Shown here: piece by piece, positions 1-6,594 of the stretch
Numbering within the stretch: position 1 is the first letter of the stretch
Layout: each line of letters opens with the position of its first letter
Origin: Bacillota bacterium
GTDB lineage: Bacteria > Bacillota > Clostridia > Christensenellales > Pumilibacteraceae
Assembly (NCBI GenBank): GCA_009780875.1
Contig: WQZE01000013.1
Coordinates: 1-14,268, forward strand
Direction of reading: 5' to 3'
DNA length: 14,268 nucleotides
The notes under the pieces: model-generated
Told to the model about the DNA's origin: nothing
The model's input: only the letters and a program-made list of their open reading frames with translations
Database searches by the model: none
Program-made: the position numbers and the translations under genes

Positions 1-1060
1 CCACAAAATCCTTGGGCAACACACATTTGGCAATGTTGTTGACAAAAAAAGTGGTACTGCCATCGTTTCTAAGCGTGTCTGGCTTGATTTCTCCACTGAC
101 CAAGAGTTGTGTGCCGTACACAAACTGCCCATCTTGCAAGAGAGGGCTCAACTGCTCCATTTGGTTGCTTTTGGGGAAAAACATCCCTTTGAGGGTGCTC
201 GTTTTGTCGTTGAGTTCTAGTTTGACATAGGTTTTGCCCGCCTTGGAGACAGCCACCTCAAAAAACGCAACATCGCCACACACCACAACGCTCTTTTTGG
301 GTGTGTCTTTGCAATCTACAATATATTGTGCCGTCGCACAAAGCGTAGTGTCCAAAATTTGCTCACCGTGATCATCCCCTTGCTCCAATCCACCCGCTCG
401 CTCTCCCACCTTGCCGACAGCCATTTTGGGGATACTTTTGGCAAAGGTGTCCAATTTGCCCACCAAAATTTCCACACCACTCACCACAATCTCACGCCCA
501 CCCTCTCGTTCCAATTGGGCGGTCGTATCCTGCCCCACTCGCAATACATTGTCTTGCCGTGCCTTGTGGTCAATCCCTCTATCTTGCAACACTATCTCAA
601 ACTCCTCACAATATTGGTAGTACAATTGGTCTTTGATTTGCCCCGCAAAATTCACTTTCTCGCTCTTGGCATACTCCCAAACCGAACTCTCCAATTTGAG
701 CGTGACCAAAATCTTGCCATCCTTTTGCGACAAGGACAATCGCTCTTTGGTGACATCACTTGCGATGCTTGGGTGTGCTTTGAGCATCTCAAAAAATCGG
801 GTCTCAAAAATCTTGGCATCAAAATGTGACCCAGTAAAACAAAAAGAATTGGCAAAAAGCGGGCTCGCCAGCACCTTTTGCAACGCAGTCTCTATGACGG
901 CCTGTCCCTTTGCCACCTGTTGTGCAAAACTCTCTGGGTACAAAAAGGCGTATTCTGCCGTTTTGGCAAAAGTATTGTACTCCACGCCCACCAGTCGCAA
1001 AAACGCATAGGCATCCTTTGTCAACTTGTCAAATTTTTTTTCAACGATTGATTTTTGCAT
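1..1060 (-). CDS. polC: DNA polymerase III PolC-type alpha subunit, N-terminal part (cut by window edge)
   Basis: The minus-strand frame opens with ATG at 1060-1058 and stays open for 353 codons to the window edge, so the 3' part is missing. PolC is the replicative polymerase of Bacillota. Residues about 255-346 read as the OB-fold domain that precedes the PHP/exonuclease region of PolC: GDVAFFEV, then KLELNDKTSTLKGMFF, then QLLVSGEIKPDTL. Residues 1-210 fit the poorly conserved PolC N-terminal domain and carry no motif I can name. The PHP, exonuclease and polymerase domains would lie outside the window. Position supports the call, because polC follows ispG in many Clostridia. The start is taken at MQKSIVEKKF; upstream is only a weak AAGAG 4 nt before ATG. 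The gene sits behind a 1.17-kb spacer rather than directly after ispG. The call rests on the OB domain plus synteny. Confidence 0.82.
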   Translation of the reverse strand, partial: MQKSIVEKKFDKLTKDAYAFLRLVGVEYNTFAKTAEYAFLYPESFAQQVAKGQAVIETALQKVLASPLFANSFCFTGSHFDAKIFETRFFEMLKAHPSIASDVTKERLSLSQKDGKILVTLKLESSVWEYAKSEKVNFAGQIKDQLYYQYCEEFEIVLQDRGIDHKARQDNVLRVGQDTTAQLEREGGREIVVSGVEILVGKLDTFAKSIPKMAVGKVGERAGGLEQGDDHGEQILDTTLCATAQYIVDCKDTPKKSVVVCGDVAFFEVAVSKAGKTYVKLELNDKTSTLKGMFFPKSNQMEQLSPLLQDGQFVYGTQLLVSGEIKPDTLRNDGSTTFFVNNIAKCVLPKDFV

Positions 1061-1080
1061 TTTTCTCTTTTGGTTTTTGA

Positions 1081-1106
1081 CAGGGGCTCCAAATCTTGCC
1101 CCCCTG
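1081..1106 (-). other. GC-rich hairpin just upstream of polC
   Basis: CAGGGGC (1081-1087) can pair with GCCCCCCTG (1098-1106) around a 10-nt loop, with a two-base bulge. On the minus strand it lies about 20 nt before the polC start and is not followed by a T-run, so it is not a polC-strand terminator. On the plus strand it is followed by CCCTTTTCTTT, but no plus-strand gene is seen. It may be an mRNA leader structure; function is unknown. Confidence 0.4.
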
Positions 1107-1126
1107 CCCTTTTCTTTATCTGTTTA

Positions 1127-1182
1127 CTTGTTTGCTTGTTTACTTGTTTACTTGTTTACTTGTTTACTTGTTTACTTGTTTA
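1127..1182. repeat. Octamer tandem array, 7 copies of CTTGTTT(A/G)
   Basis: Seven head-to-tail 8-bp units run from 1127 to 1182: the first is CTTGTTTG and the next six are CTTGTTTA. On the coding strand the unit is TAAACAAG. The array lies upstream of polC, and the stop codon of the decayed upstream reading frame (1172-1174) falls inside it. A sister array with one base changed (CTTGTTTT) lies before ispG at 3341-3388. Arrays of this kind change length by replication slippage. Confidence 0.95.
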
Positions 1183-1894
1183 CTGACAACCGATTTATTT
1201 GGATATCCTGACAGATTTCTTGCACAATGTCATATACAGGTTGGTTGTGGTGGGTCGGGAAACTTGCTGTATCCACATTGTTGTGCACAATCACCCTATA
1301 ACACACAGACACCTTGCCACCAGCACTCCCACCATAGATTATTTTGATTTGACCCGCTTGTGGTTCGTCTGTCAATGGCATATATTTGAGCAAATATGCA
1401 CCGCTCACATTCTGCCCAAGGTGGCGCCTTAGTGGCTGATACTTGTTTTGGGTTCCGCAGGCATCGTACTCCACGCCTTGCCAACAGCCATCAGCGTCTT
1501 GTCATTGTGAAAAAAATCTGTGCTGTTTTTGTTCAAATCTATGCTTTTGCACCATTTGACAGCCTGTTTTGCAAATTCTGTGGGGTTGCATAGAGCGTCT
1601 CTTGCTTGCCTCGCCTTGCCTTGCCTCGCCTTGCCTTGCCTCGCCTTGCCTCGCCTCGCCTTGCCTCGCCTCGCCTTGCCTTGCCTTGCCTTGCCTTGCC
1701 TTTTTTAGATTACATTTGACCGCTTGGTCTCCCTCACTATATACACACTTGTTGCGACCTGTCAATCTAATATAACACGATTGCTCTTGTGTGGCAAACA
1801 AATACCGGTATTGATGTCTCACTCGGTCCACCCACAACGCAACAAACAAAGTGAGTGGCATCAAACTCAAAATCATACACCCCAACGCCCACAC
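1172..1894 (-). pseudogene. Frameshifted gene for an N-terminally anchored, Cys-containing protein, interrupted by a pentamer tract
   Basis: I do not recognise the family. Three open stretches in different frames can be joined into one protein. The first (GTG at 1894, with a possible GGAAGG upstream) encodes a hydrophobic N-terminal helix (about residues 1-22, MILSLMPLTLFVALWV within it), then VDRVRHQYRYLF and a Cys-containing segment. It enters the TYGCC pentamer tract (1606-1700), leaves it in a poor frame and stops at 1502. In another frame the sequence after the tract reads DALCNPTEFAKQAVKWCKS and onward to FFHND near 1500. A third frame reads DADGCWQGVEYDACGTQNKY and stays open to a TAA at 1172. 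The layout, one N-terminal helix followed by an external Cys-bearing domain, resembles small secreted or pilin-like proteins, but that is only a shape match. With two frame breaks it is most likely inactive; one extra pentamer would repair the first break. The third segment could instead be a separate small gene (GTG at 1474). Confidence 0.5.
1606..1700. repeat. Pentamer tandem tract, 19 copies of TYGCC
   Basis: Exactly 19 units of TTGCC or TCGCC run without interruption from 1606 to 1700 (95 bp), the two variants interspersed. Read on the minus strand they give a KARQG/EARQG-type peptide repeat inside a broken reading frame. Because 5 is not a multiple of 3, each unit gained or lost moves the downstream frame, as at known pentamer contingency loci. 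The interspersed C/T variants suggest the tract is not freshly expanded. Confidence 0.95.
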
Positions 1895-2230
1895 TCTATT
1901 GTGTCACCTTCCAACACCCACACAAAACACACACCCAGGATGCTCATTGCAACCGCATAAAGCACGATTCCTCAAAAAAACAAGGGGCTTATTTTTGCCC
2001 TAAATGCAATGACCGTCGTTTGACTCCCATAGATAGACATATTTTTCCTGTGCCCCCACACAACAATGAGCGTTGTATGTCCAAAACGCCCTCATTTGTC
2101 TCTTTTTGTCTTGTCGGCGTTATGCCACCGCCCTATGAGAGCGTTGCGGTTCACAACGAACTCATTTTTGTCGCTGCCATCACCTTGTCATTATCATCGC
2201 CACAAAGACAAGCAAAGTCACTCTATCATA
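1895..2230 (-). other. Spacer after ispG with short broken coding-like fragments
   Basis: No intact gene was found in these 336 bases. Minus-strand fragments look coding-like but each ends quickly. One is a hydrophobic stretch right after the ispG stop (VTLLVFVAMIMT). Another is a frame containing NEFVVNRNALIGRWHNADKT. A 31-codon ATG frame at 2095-2000 contains VGAQEKYVYLWESNDGHC. The last loosely echoes the Cys-bearing segment of the next broken gene (FATQEQSCYIRL). They may be remains of one or two small membrane-anchored proteins. No convincing ribosome binding site or terminator was seen. Confidence 0.25.
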
Positions 2231-3295
2231 TCAAGTTATTCCTGCAATTCTTTGTTGTATTTTTTGCAAAAACAATTTTTCGGCGGTTTGACTGTCTCCT
2301 GTGTAGGTGACCTCTCCGTGTTCAAACACCACCGCCTTGTTGTCTCCTCCACCTGCAATCCCAAGGTCAGCATCACTCGCCTCTCCGGGTCCATTGACCA
2401 CACAACCCATCACCGCAATGGTCAAAGGCATCACACATTGTTGGGTCATTGCTTGTACTTTGTCCACCAAGGCACTCATTGAGTACTTGCACCGACTGCA
2501 AGTAGGGCACGAGATGACATTGGCAAAGTTGTTGTCCACTCCAATCGCCCTGAGCAGATTTTGTGCCGCCAACACCTCTTGCATTGGGTCACCTGTGAGG
2601 CTTATCCGTATGGTATCCCCTATCCCATCCAAGAGCAGTGCCCCCAACCCAGCAAAAGATTTTGCCAAGGCAATCTCACCCACGCCGCTTTCCGTCACCC
2701 CAATGTGCAGCGGATAATCCGTTTGGCTTGCTATCACTCTGTTGGCTGTCAAATTGGTGACCACATCACTTGATTTGAGTCCCAAGACAATTTTATCAAA
2801 TCCAACCTTTTCCACCATCGCCAGCGTGTCAAGCAAGGATTCCGCCAATGCTACCCCTTTGTCACCCTTGGCTTTTTGCAGGTGCTGCTTGGACACCGAA
2901 CCACTGTTGACCCCTATCCGTATGGTGGTACCGTTGGCTTTGCAGGCATCCAAAATTTTTTTGATATTGCCCTCACCACCCACATTGCCAGGATTGAATC
3001 GTATCTTGGGCACACCCAACTCACTTGCCAGCACCGCCAAACGATAGTCAAACTGTATATCCGCCACGATAGCCACTTTGGGCAAAGCCAAAAGCCTTGC
3101 AAAAGTATCCTTGTGGGATTCCCGCTCCCACGCTACCCGTACAATGCCCGCACCCGCCTTGTGCAAAGCCTGGGTCTGCCCCACCGTAGCCTCCCAATCA
3201 CTTGTATCCGTATTGGTCATTGACTGTATGGCAATGGGCTGGCTCCCCCCAATGGCAATCCCGCCTATTTGTACTGTTTTGGTTTGTTTTCTCAT
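2231..3295 (-). CDS. ispG: 4-hydroxy-3-methylbut-2-en-1-yl diphosphate synthase
   Basis: IspG (GcpE) is the cytosolic [4Fe-4S] enzyme that reduces MEcPP to HMBPP, the penultimate step of the MEP isoprenoid pathway. The 354-residue length is normal for the bacterial short form. The N-terminal TIM-barrel opens with VQIGGIAIGGSQPIAIQSMT and carries NPGNVG (101-106). The C-terminal cluster domain has SCPTCSRC (C263, C266) and MGCVVNGPGEASDAD (C298, E305), matching the three Cys and one Glu that hold the cluster. The start at 3295 gives the usual MRKQTKTVQIGG beginning, with only a weak AGAGCGG site before it. It lies 110 bp after rseP, behind an octamer array, and works in the same pathway as dxr two genes upstream. 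Confidence 0.97.
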   Translation of the reverse strand: MRKQTKTVQIGGIAIGGSQPIAIQSMTNTDTSDWEATVGQTQALHKAGAGIVRVAWERESHKDTFARLLALPKVAIVADIQFDYRLAVLASELGVPKIRFNPGNVGGEGNIKKILDACKANGTTIRIGVNSGSVSKQHLQKAKGDKGVALAESLLDTLAMVEKVGFDKIVLGLKSSDVVTNLTANRVIASQTDYPLHIGVTESGVGEIALAKSFAGLGALLLDGIGDTIRISLTGDPMQEVLAAQNLLRAIGVDNNFANVISCPTCSRCKYSMSALVDKVQAMTQQCVMPLTIAVMGCVVNGPGEASDADLGIAGGGDNKAVVFEHGEVTYTGDSQTAEKLFLQKIQQRIAGIT

Positions 3296-3340
3296 ACCGC
3301 TCTATTCTTTTACTCTACGCTTGCTTTATACTCTTATACT

Positions 3341-3388
3341 CTTGTTTTCTTGTTTTCTTGTTTTCTTGTTTTCTTGTTTTCTTGTTTT
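3341..3388. repeat. Octamer tandem array, 6 perfect copies of CTTGTTTT
   Basis: Six identical 8-bp units occupy 3341-3388 in the spacer between the rseP stop and the ispG start. On the coding strand the unit is AAAACAAG, ending about 45 nt before the ispG ATG. It differs by one base from the array at 1127-1182. Length changes would alter the rseP-ispG spacing and the ispG leader, but no effect can be read from sequence alone. Confidence 0.96.
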
Positions 3389-3405
3389 CTGCTCTCTCTA
3401 TACTA

Positions 3406-4779
3406 CTATACCACTTTGAGCAGTTCTATCAGCACCACAAAGCCCAAAAGCAACGCAAGCCCCACAAGGTGTATGGCGTTTTCTATGCTCCTTTTGATGG
3501 GTTTTTTGCGTATCCACTCAATGATGGTAAAAACAACTTTGCTTCCATCCAAAGCAGGGATTGGCAAAAGATTGAAAATTGCCAAATTGGCAGCAATGAG
3601 TGGCAAAAGCACCAAGATATTGAGCGGGTTGGCCTCCGACACGGTGGCAATCGCCCCTACGGTGCTTATGGGTCCGCTGATTTCGTTGAGCCCCACGGCA
3701 CCCGTAAACATACTGCCAAGTGACCCCAATATCATCCAACTAAATTTGAGCGTGAGCGGCACGCTGTACGCAACACTGTCCCCAAACCCCACATTCTTGC
3801 TGACCGCATAGTTGGCAAATCCAAACCCTTGGTATGTCACAGGGATTTTTTGAGGTTGCGGTCTACCATTTTCGTCCAATACAAAGCCGCCGTTCTCGTC
3901 CGTCTGGTACACAAGGTTACCGTTCTCATCCGTTTGGTACACAGGGTCACCCTTGTCATTGGTTTGGTATACAATGTTACCATTTTCGTCCGTTTGCGTA
4001 ATCATTTGCCGTTTGAGCGTCACCGTTTTTTCTTGCCCATCCCGCAAAATCGTGGCTTGTATGACAAGACTATCCACATCATTGCCTTGCTTGACCCAAT
4101 CTCTTTGTGCCTTGTCCACAAGGTCACTCCAATTTTCCATCACCGACAGCCTGTGCCCATCAATCGCCAAAATTTGGTCATTGATTTTCAAATCATTGTA
4201 CGCAATGCCCGTGCTTGGATTTTGATATACATCCACCACGCTTGGCACCGCAAATCCCACCACCAAGATATAAAGAAAGGTGAACAATATCGCCGACAAA
4301 AAGTTGAACCCTGCCCCTGCTACAAACACGAGTAACCGCTTCCACGGTTTTTGTGCCACAAAGGAGACCGGCTTGCGTGCAACCAAAGAGGCGCCTTGCT
4401 CTTTTTCCACCTGAGCGGGTGCGCCCTCTCCACTCACCATCGCCAAGGTCTCTCCTTGCTCTGACGACACTGTCTCGGTAGTGGCGTCATCATTTGCCAT
4501 ATGGGGATGCATATCCTTGGCATTGGCTTGTTCTATCTTGTCTTGCTCTTGCCCGCTCTCATCCACAAAGGCACAATATCCGCCCAAAGGCAACAGCCTC
4601 AAAGTAAACTTCTCCCCATTTTTGAGCCGTTTTTGTAGCAATTTGGGGCCAAACCCCACACTAAACTCCGTGATATCAAAACGCAGCCACTTGCCCACCA
4701 GGTAGTGCCCCAATTCGTGTATCACAACCATTGCCAACAAAATGACAATCGCCAATAGCAAATACAAAAAGTATTCCAT
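3406..4779 (-). CDS. rseP: RseP-family site-2 membrane zinc metalloprotease, with inserts
   Basis: This is an intramembrane protease of the RseP/RasP (M50) family, which cuts membrane-held anti-sigma factors and signal-peptide remnants. At 457 residues it is longer than many Bacillota relatives. The zinc motif HELGH is at residues 21-25 in the first helix, and the second active-site motif NLLPIPALDG is at 403-412. Membrane helices lie about 3-20, 149-178, 380-402 and 433-453. A PDZ domain covers roughly 180-325, with KINDQILAIDG at 198-208. Two parts are unusual: a hydrophilic insert at about 75-138, and four decapeptide repeats (YQTDENGNLV type) at 261-300 within the PDZ region. The start is supported by AGGAG five bases before the ATG. 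It follows dxr after 117 bp and precedes ispG, the usual order. Confidence 0.95.
   Translation of the reverse strand: MEYFLYLLLAIVILLAMVVIHELGHYLVGKWLRFDITEFSVGFGPKLLQKRLKNGEKFTLRLLPLGGYCAFVDESGQEQDKIEQANAKDMHPHMANDDATTETVSSEQGETLAMVSGEGAPAQVEKEQGASLVARKPVSFVAQKPWKRLLVFVAGAGFNFLSAILFTFLYILVVGFAVPSVVDVYQNPSTGIAYNDLKINDQILAIDGHRLSVMENWSDLVDKAQRDWVKQGNDVDSLVIQATILRDGQEKTVTLKRQMITQTDENGNIVYQTNDKGDPVYQTDENGNLVYQTDENGGFVLDENGRPQPQKIPVTYQGFGFANYAVSKNVGFGDSVAYSVPLTLKFSWMILGSLGSMFTGAVGLNEISGPISTVGAIATVSEANPLNILVLLPLIAANLAIFNLLPIPALDGSKVVFTIIEWIRKKPIKRSIENAIHLVGLALLLGFVVLIELLKVV
3853..3999 (-). repeat. 30-bp imperfect tandem repeats inside rseP
   Basis: These bases encode residues 261-309 of RseP. Four 10-residue units follow one another in perfect register (TQTDENGNIV, YQTNDKGDPV, YQTDENGNLV, YQTDENGGFV) and a partial LDENGRPQP follows. 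The DNA repeats with a 30-bp period and scattered substitutions, so it keeps the frame if units are lost or gained. By topology the segment would face outside the cytoplasm. Confidence 0.9.
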
Positions 4780-4896
4780 TCTGCTCCTATTTTTTCAAAC
4801 ATTGCCACAATGCTTGACCATCTCTTATCTATCCATTCTCTTGTTGATGGCAAAGCCATCGGAGGTTTTTACACACCTTTCTTGCCGCATCAACCA

Positions 4897-6060
4897 CTAT
4901 CTCACCAGCCGCTCTCTCACCCCTTGGTCACACGCAAAGGCGGTTTCTATGGTGGGCGTACTTGCAAGATTCATCCCAAAATCCATTTGCAAGGCATTTT
5001 GCACAAAAGGCACAATGTCCACAAAGGCAATCTGTCCGCTCAAAAATTTTTGTACGGCCACCTCATTGGCGGTATTAAACACACACGGATATAGATTGTC
5101 CTTTTGTATGAGTTGCTTTGCCAACAGCGGTGCCACAAAAACGCTTTCATTCTTTGGCAAAAATCTCAACCCACCCAAAGCGTCAAAATCAAGCCTGCGT
5201 GCTCCCACCGGTTGCCTTGCATCCGCAATGGCAAGCATAATGGGGATTTTCATAGATGGATTGGACAGGTTGGCAATGATACTACCGTCATTGTATTCAA
5301 CCATACTGTGTATTATGCTCTGGGGATGGATGCAGTAGTCAATCTTGTCCGTTTCAAAAAAGTGTTTTGCTTCAATGATTTCCAAGGCTTTGTTGACCAT
5401 CGTGGCACTATCCACCGTGATTTTGTTGCCCATCTGCCAAGTAGGATGTTTGAGCGCATCTTGCACCGTGACTTTTTCAAGTTGCTCACGGGTACACTCA
5501 TAGTACGCACCCCCGCTCGCTGTCAACAAAATGCGTGACAACCTTGCCTTGTCTTTTTCCACACGCAAGCATTGTGCAATCGCACTATGCTCACTATCAA
5601 TGGGCACAATGGTCACACCCTGCCTTTTGGCAAGAGAAAGCACCGCCGTTCCACACGCAACAATACACTCCTTGTTGGCAAGTGCCACATTTTTTTTTGC
5701 CCGCAAAGCGGCTACCACAGCGTGCAAAGCAATCATCCCACTGCACGCCACGACCACCAGTTCTGCATCCGTGTCCGCCACACAAGTCAAAGCCTCTTGC
5801 CCAAAACACAACCGCACTTTTTTGTCTCGCTGCACCCCTGTTTGCACGAGTGTTTTTACACAATCACTGTCCCTTTTGGACTCGTCATATATTCCCACCG
5901 TTTGGGGTGCAAACTCTTTTGCCTGTTCGCACAGCCTCTCCGTTTGATTGCCAAAAGCACACAGACCCACCACCTCAAACTGCTCTCTATACGCCCGTAT
6001 CACATCCAGCGTTTGACAACCAATACTCCCGGTAGAACCCACCACAAAGATTTTTTTCAT
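4897..6060 (-). CDS. dxr: 1-deoxy-D-xylulose 5-phosphate reductoisomerase
   Basis: Dxr (IspC) converts DXP to MEP with NADPH and a divalent metal; it is the first committed step of the MEP pathway and the fosmidomycin target. The 387-residue length is normal. The NADPH motif GSTGSIG is at 8-14. Metal ligands fit D155 and E157 in PIDSEHSAI and E227 in NKALEIIEA. SGGAYYEC (182-189) and NKITVDSATMVNK (212-224) are family signatures, and the C-terminal helical domain is complete. I chose the ATG at 6060 because it places the Rossmann fold at the N-terminus (MKKIFVVGSTG); the frame is open 16 codons further upstream, but without family-like sequence. The ribosome binding site is weak (GGATGG region). 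Two degenerate copies of its own 5' end lie just upstream at 6090-6474. Confidence 0.96.
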   Translation of the reverse strand: MKKIFVVGSTGSIGCQTLDVIRAYREQFEVVGLCAFGNQTERLCEQAKEFAPQTVGIYDESKRDSDCVKTLVQTGVQRDKKVRLCFGQEALTCVADTDAELVVVACSGMIALHAVVAALRAKKNVALANKECIVACGTAVLSLAKRQGVTIVPIDSEHSAIAQCLRVEKDKARLSRILLTASGGAYYECTREQLEKVTVQDALKHPTWQMGNKITVDSATMVNKALEIIEAKHFFETDKIDYCIHPQSIIHSMVEYNDGSIIANLSNPSMKIPIMLAIADARQPVGARRLDFDALGGLRFLPKNESVFVAPLLAKQLIQKDNLYPCVFNTANEVAVQKFLSGQIAFVDIVPFVQNALQMDFGMNLASTPTIETAFACDQGVRERLVR

Positions 6061-6089
6061 ATTTGTCAACCATCCACCCCCACCACACA

Positions 6090-6206
6090 CAAAGCACTCA
6101 CCACACAATCGCCACCCACTCTTTGTTTATCTCTTTCTTTGCCCATATGATACCCCGGTTTTGCAACCAACGCCCAAGAGAGCCCACCACAAAGATTATT
6201 TCACAT
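6090..6206 (-). pseudogene. Decayed partial copy of the dxr 5' end, copy 1
   Basis: Read on the minus strand from about 6206, this stretch follows the start of dxr: a GTTGATAAAT leader against GTTGACAAAT in dxr, then GTGAAATAATCTTTGTGGTG against ATGAAAAAAATCTTTGTGGTG. It continues through GGTTGCAAAAC (dxr GGTTGTCAAAC) and becomes uncertain after about 80 bp. Small indels break the frame, so no protein is expected. It runs directly into the leader of the intact gene. The similarity was seen by eye; the lower end is approximate. Confidence 0.72.
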
Positions 6207-6246
6207 TTATCAACGGTCCATACTTCACCAAAGCAACTGCCGCACA

Positions 6247-6474
6247 CTACCGCTCATTGACTGATTGCATACCCGTATGCAATCGTGTTTGCTCAATCAC
6301 CGTTTCTTTTGGACTCTCCCTATATCCCATCGTTTGGGTTAAACTCTTTACCTGCCACACAACCGCTCTTTGATACCAAAAGCCTACCCGCCGCATTACA
6401 CTACTCTCTATACACCGTGCAACTTCCAGCGTCCCAAACCCGCTCATAGTCCGTCACCCAAAGACTCCTATCAT
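6247..6474 (-). pseudogene. Decayed partial copy of the dxr 5' end, copy 2
   Basis: From the ATG at 6474 this stretch aligns with dxr codons 1 to about 78. It has one in-frame TGA at codon 7, after which the frame stays open to 6247 in the matching register. Translated pairs include TLEVARCIESS against TLDVIRAYREQ, VGFWYQRAVVWQVKSLTQT against VGLCAFGNQTERLCEQAKEF, MGYRESPKE against VGIYDESKRD, and LHTGMQ against LVQTGVQ. At DNA level blocks such as GAGTCCAAAAG are identical. The NADPH motif is destroyed and only the N-terminal fifth of the protein is present, so it is non-functional as a reductoisomerase. A 66-codon frame from 6447 could still be translated. It lies upstream of copy 1, giving the order copy 2, copy 1, intact dxr. 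The remaining spacer bases to cdsA (6475-6594) show nothing I recognise. Confidence 0.8.
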
Positions 6475-6594
6475 ACAACCCAACCCGCTTTTTATCACAC
6501 ACAACCATCTATGAGGTTCTTTGCCTTGTTTGAGTACAATTCAAAATCTCTTGCTCCTTCCCTTGCACCCAAAGCCAAAAGTCTTTGACCGCAC

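Noticed and set aside
1127..1182. CRISPR-like array
   Set aside because: The 8-bp units are directly adjacent with no spacers; it is a simple tandem repeat. The same holds for 3341-3388 and 1606-1700.
1855..2310. 151-codon plus-strand frame with CPKC-like Cys pair
   Set aside because: It overlaps the ispG 3' end antisense and is His/Pro-rich as expected from skew; no promoter or binding site supports it.
4846..4860. Hairpin GATGGC-AAA-GCCATC as a dxr terminator
   Set aside because: The 6-bp stem is followed on the minus strand by AACAAG, not a T-run; the dxr-rseP spacer shows no terminator.
5597..5863. 88-codon minus-strand frame inside dxr
   Set aside because: It is an out-of-frame shadow of dxr on the same strand; the Dxr frame is continuous and conserved across it.
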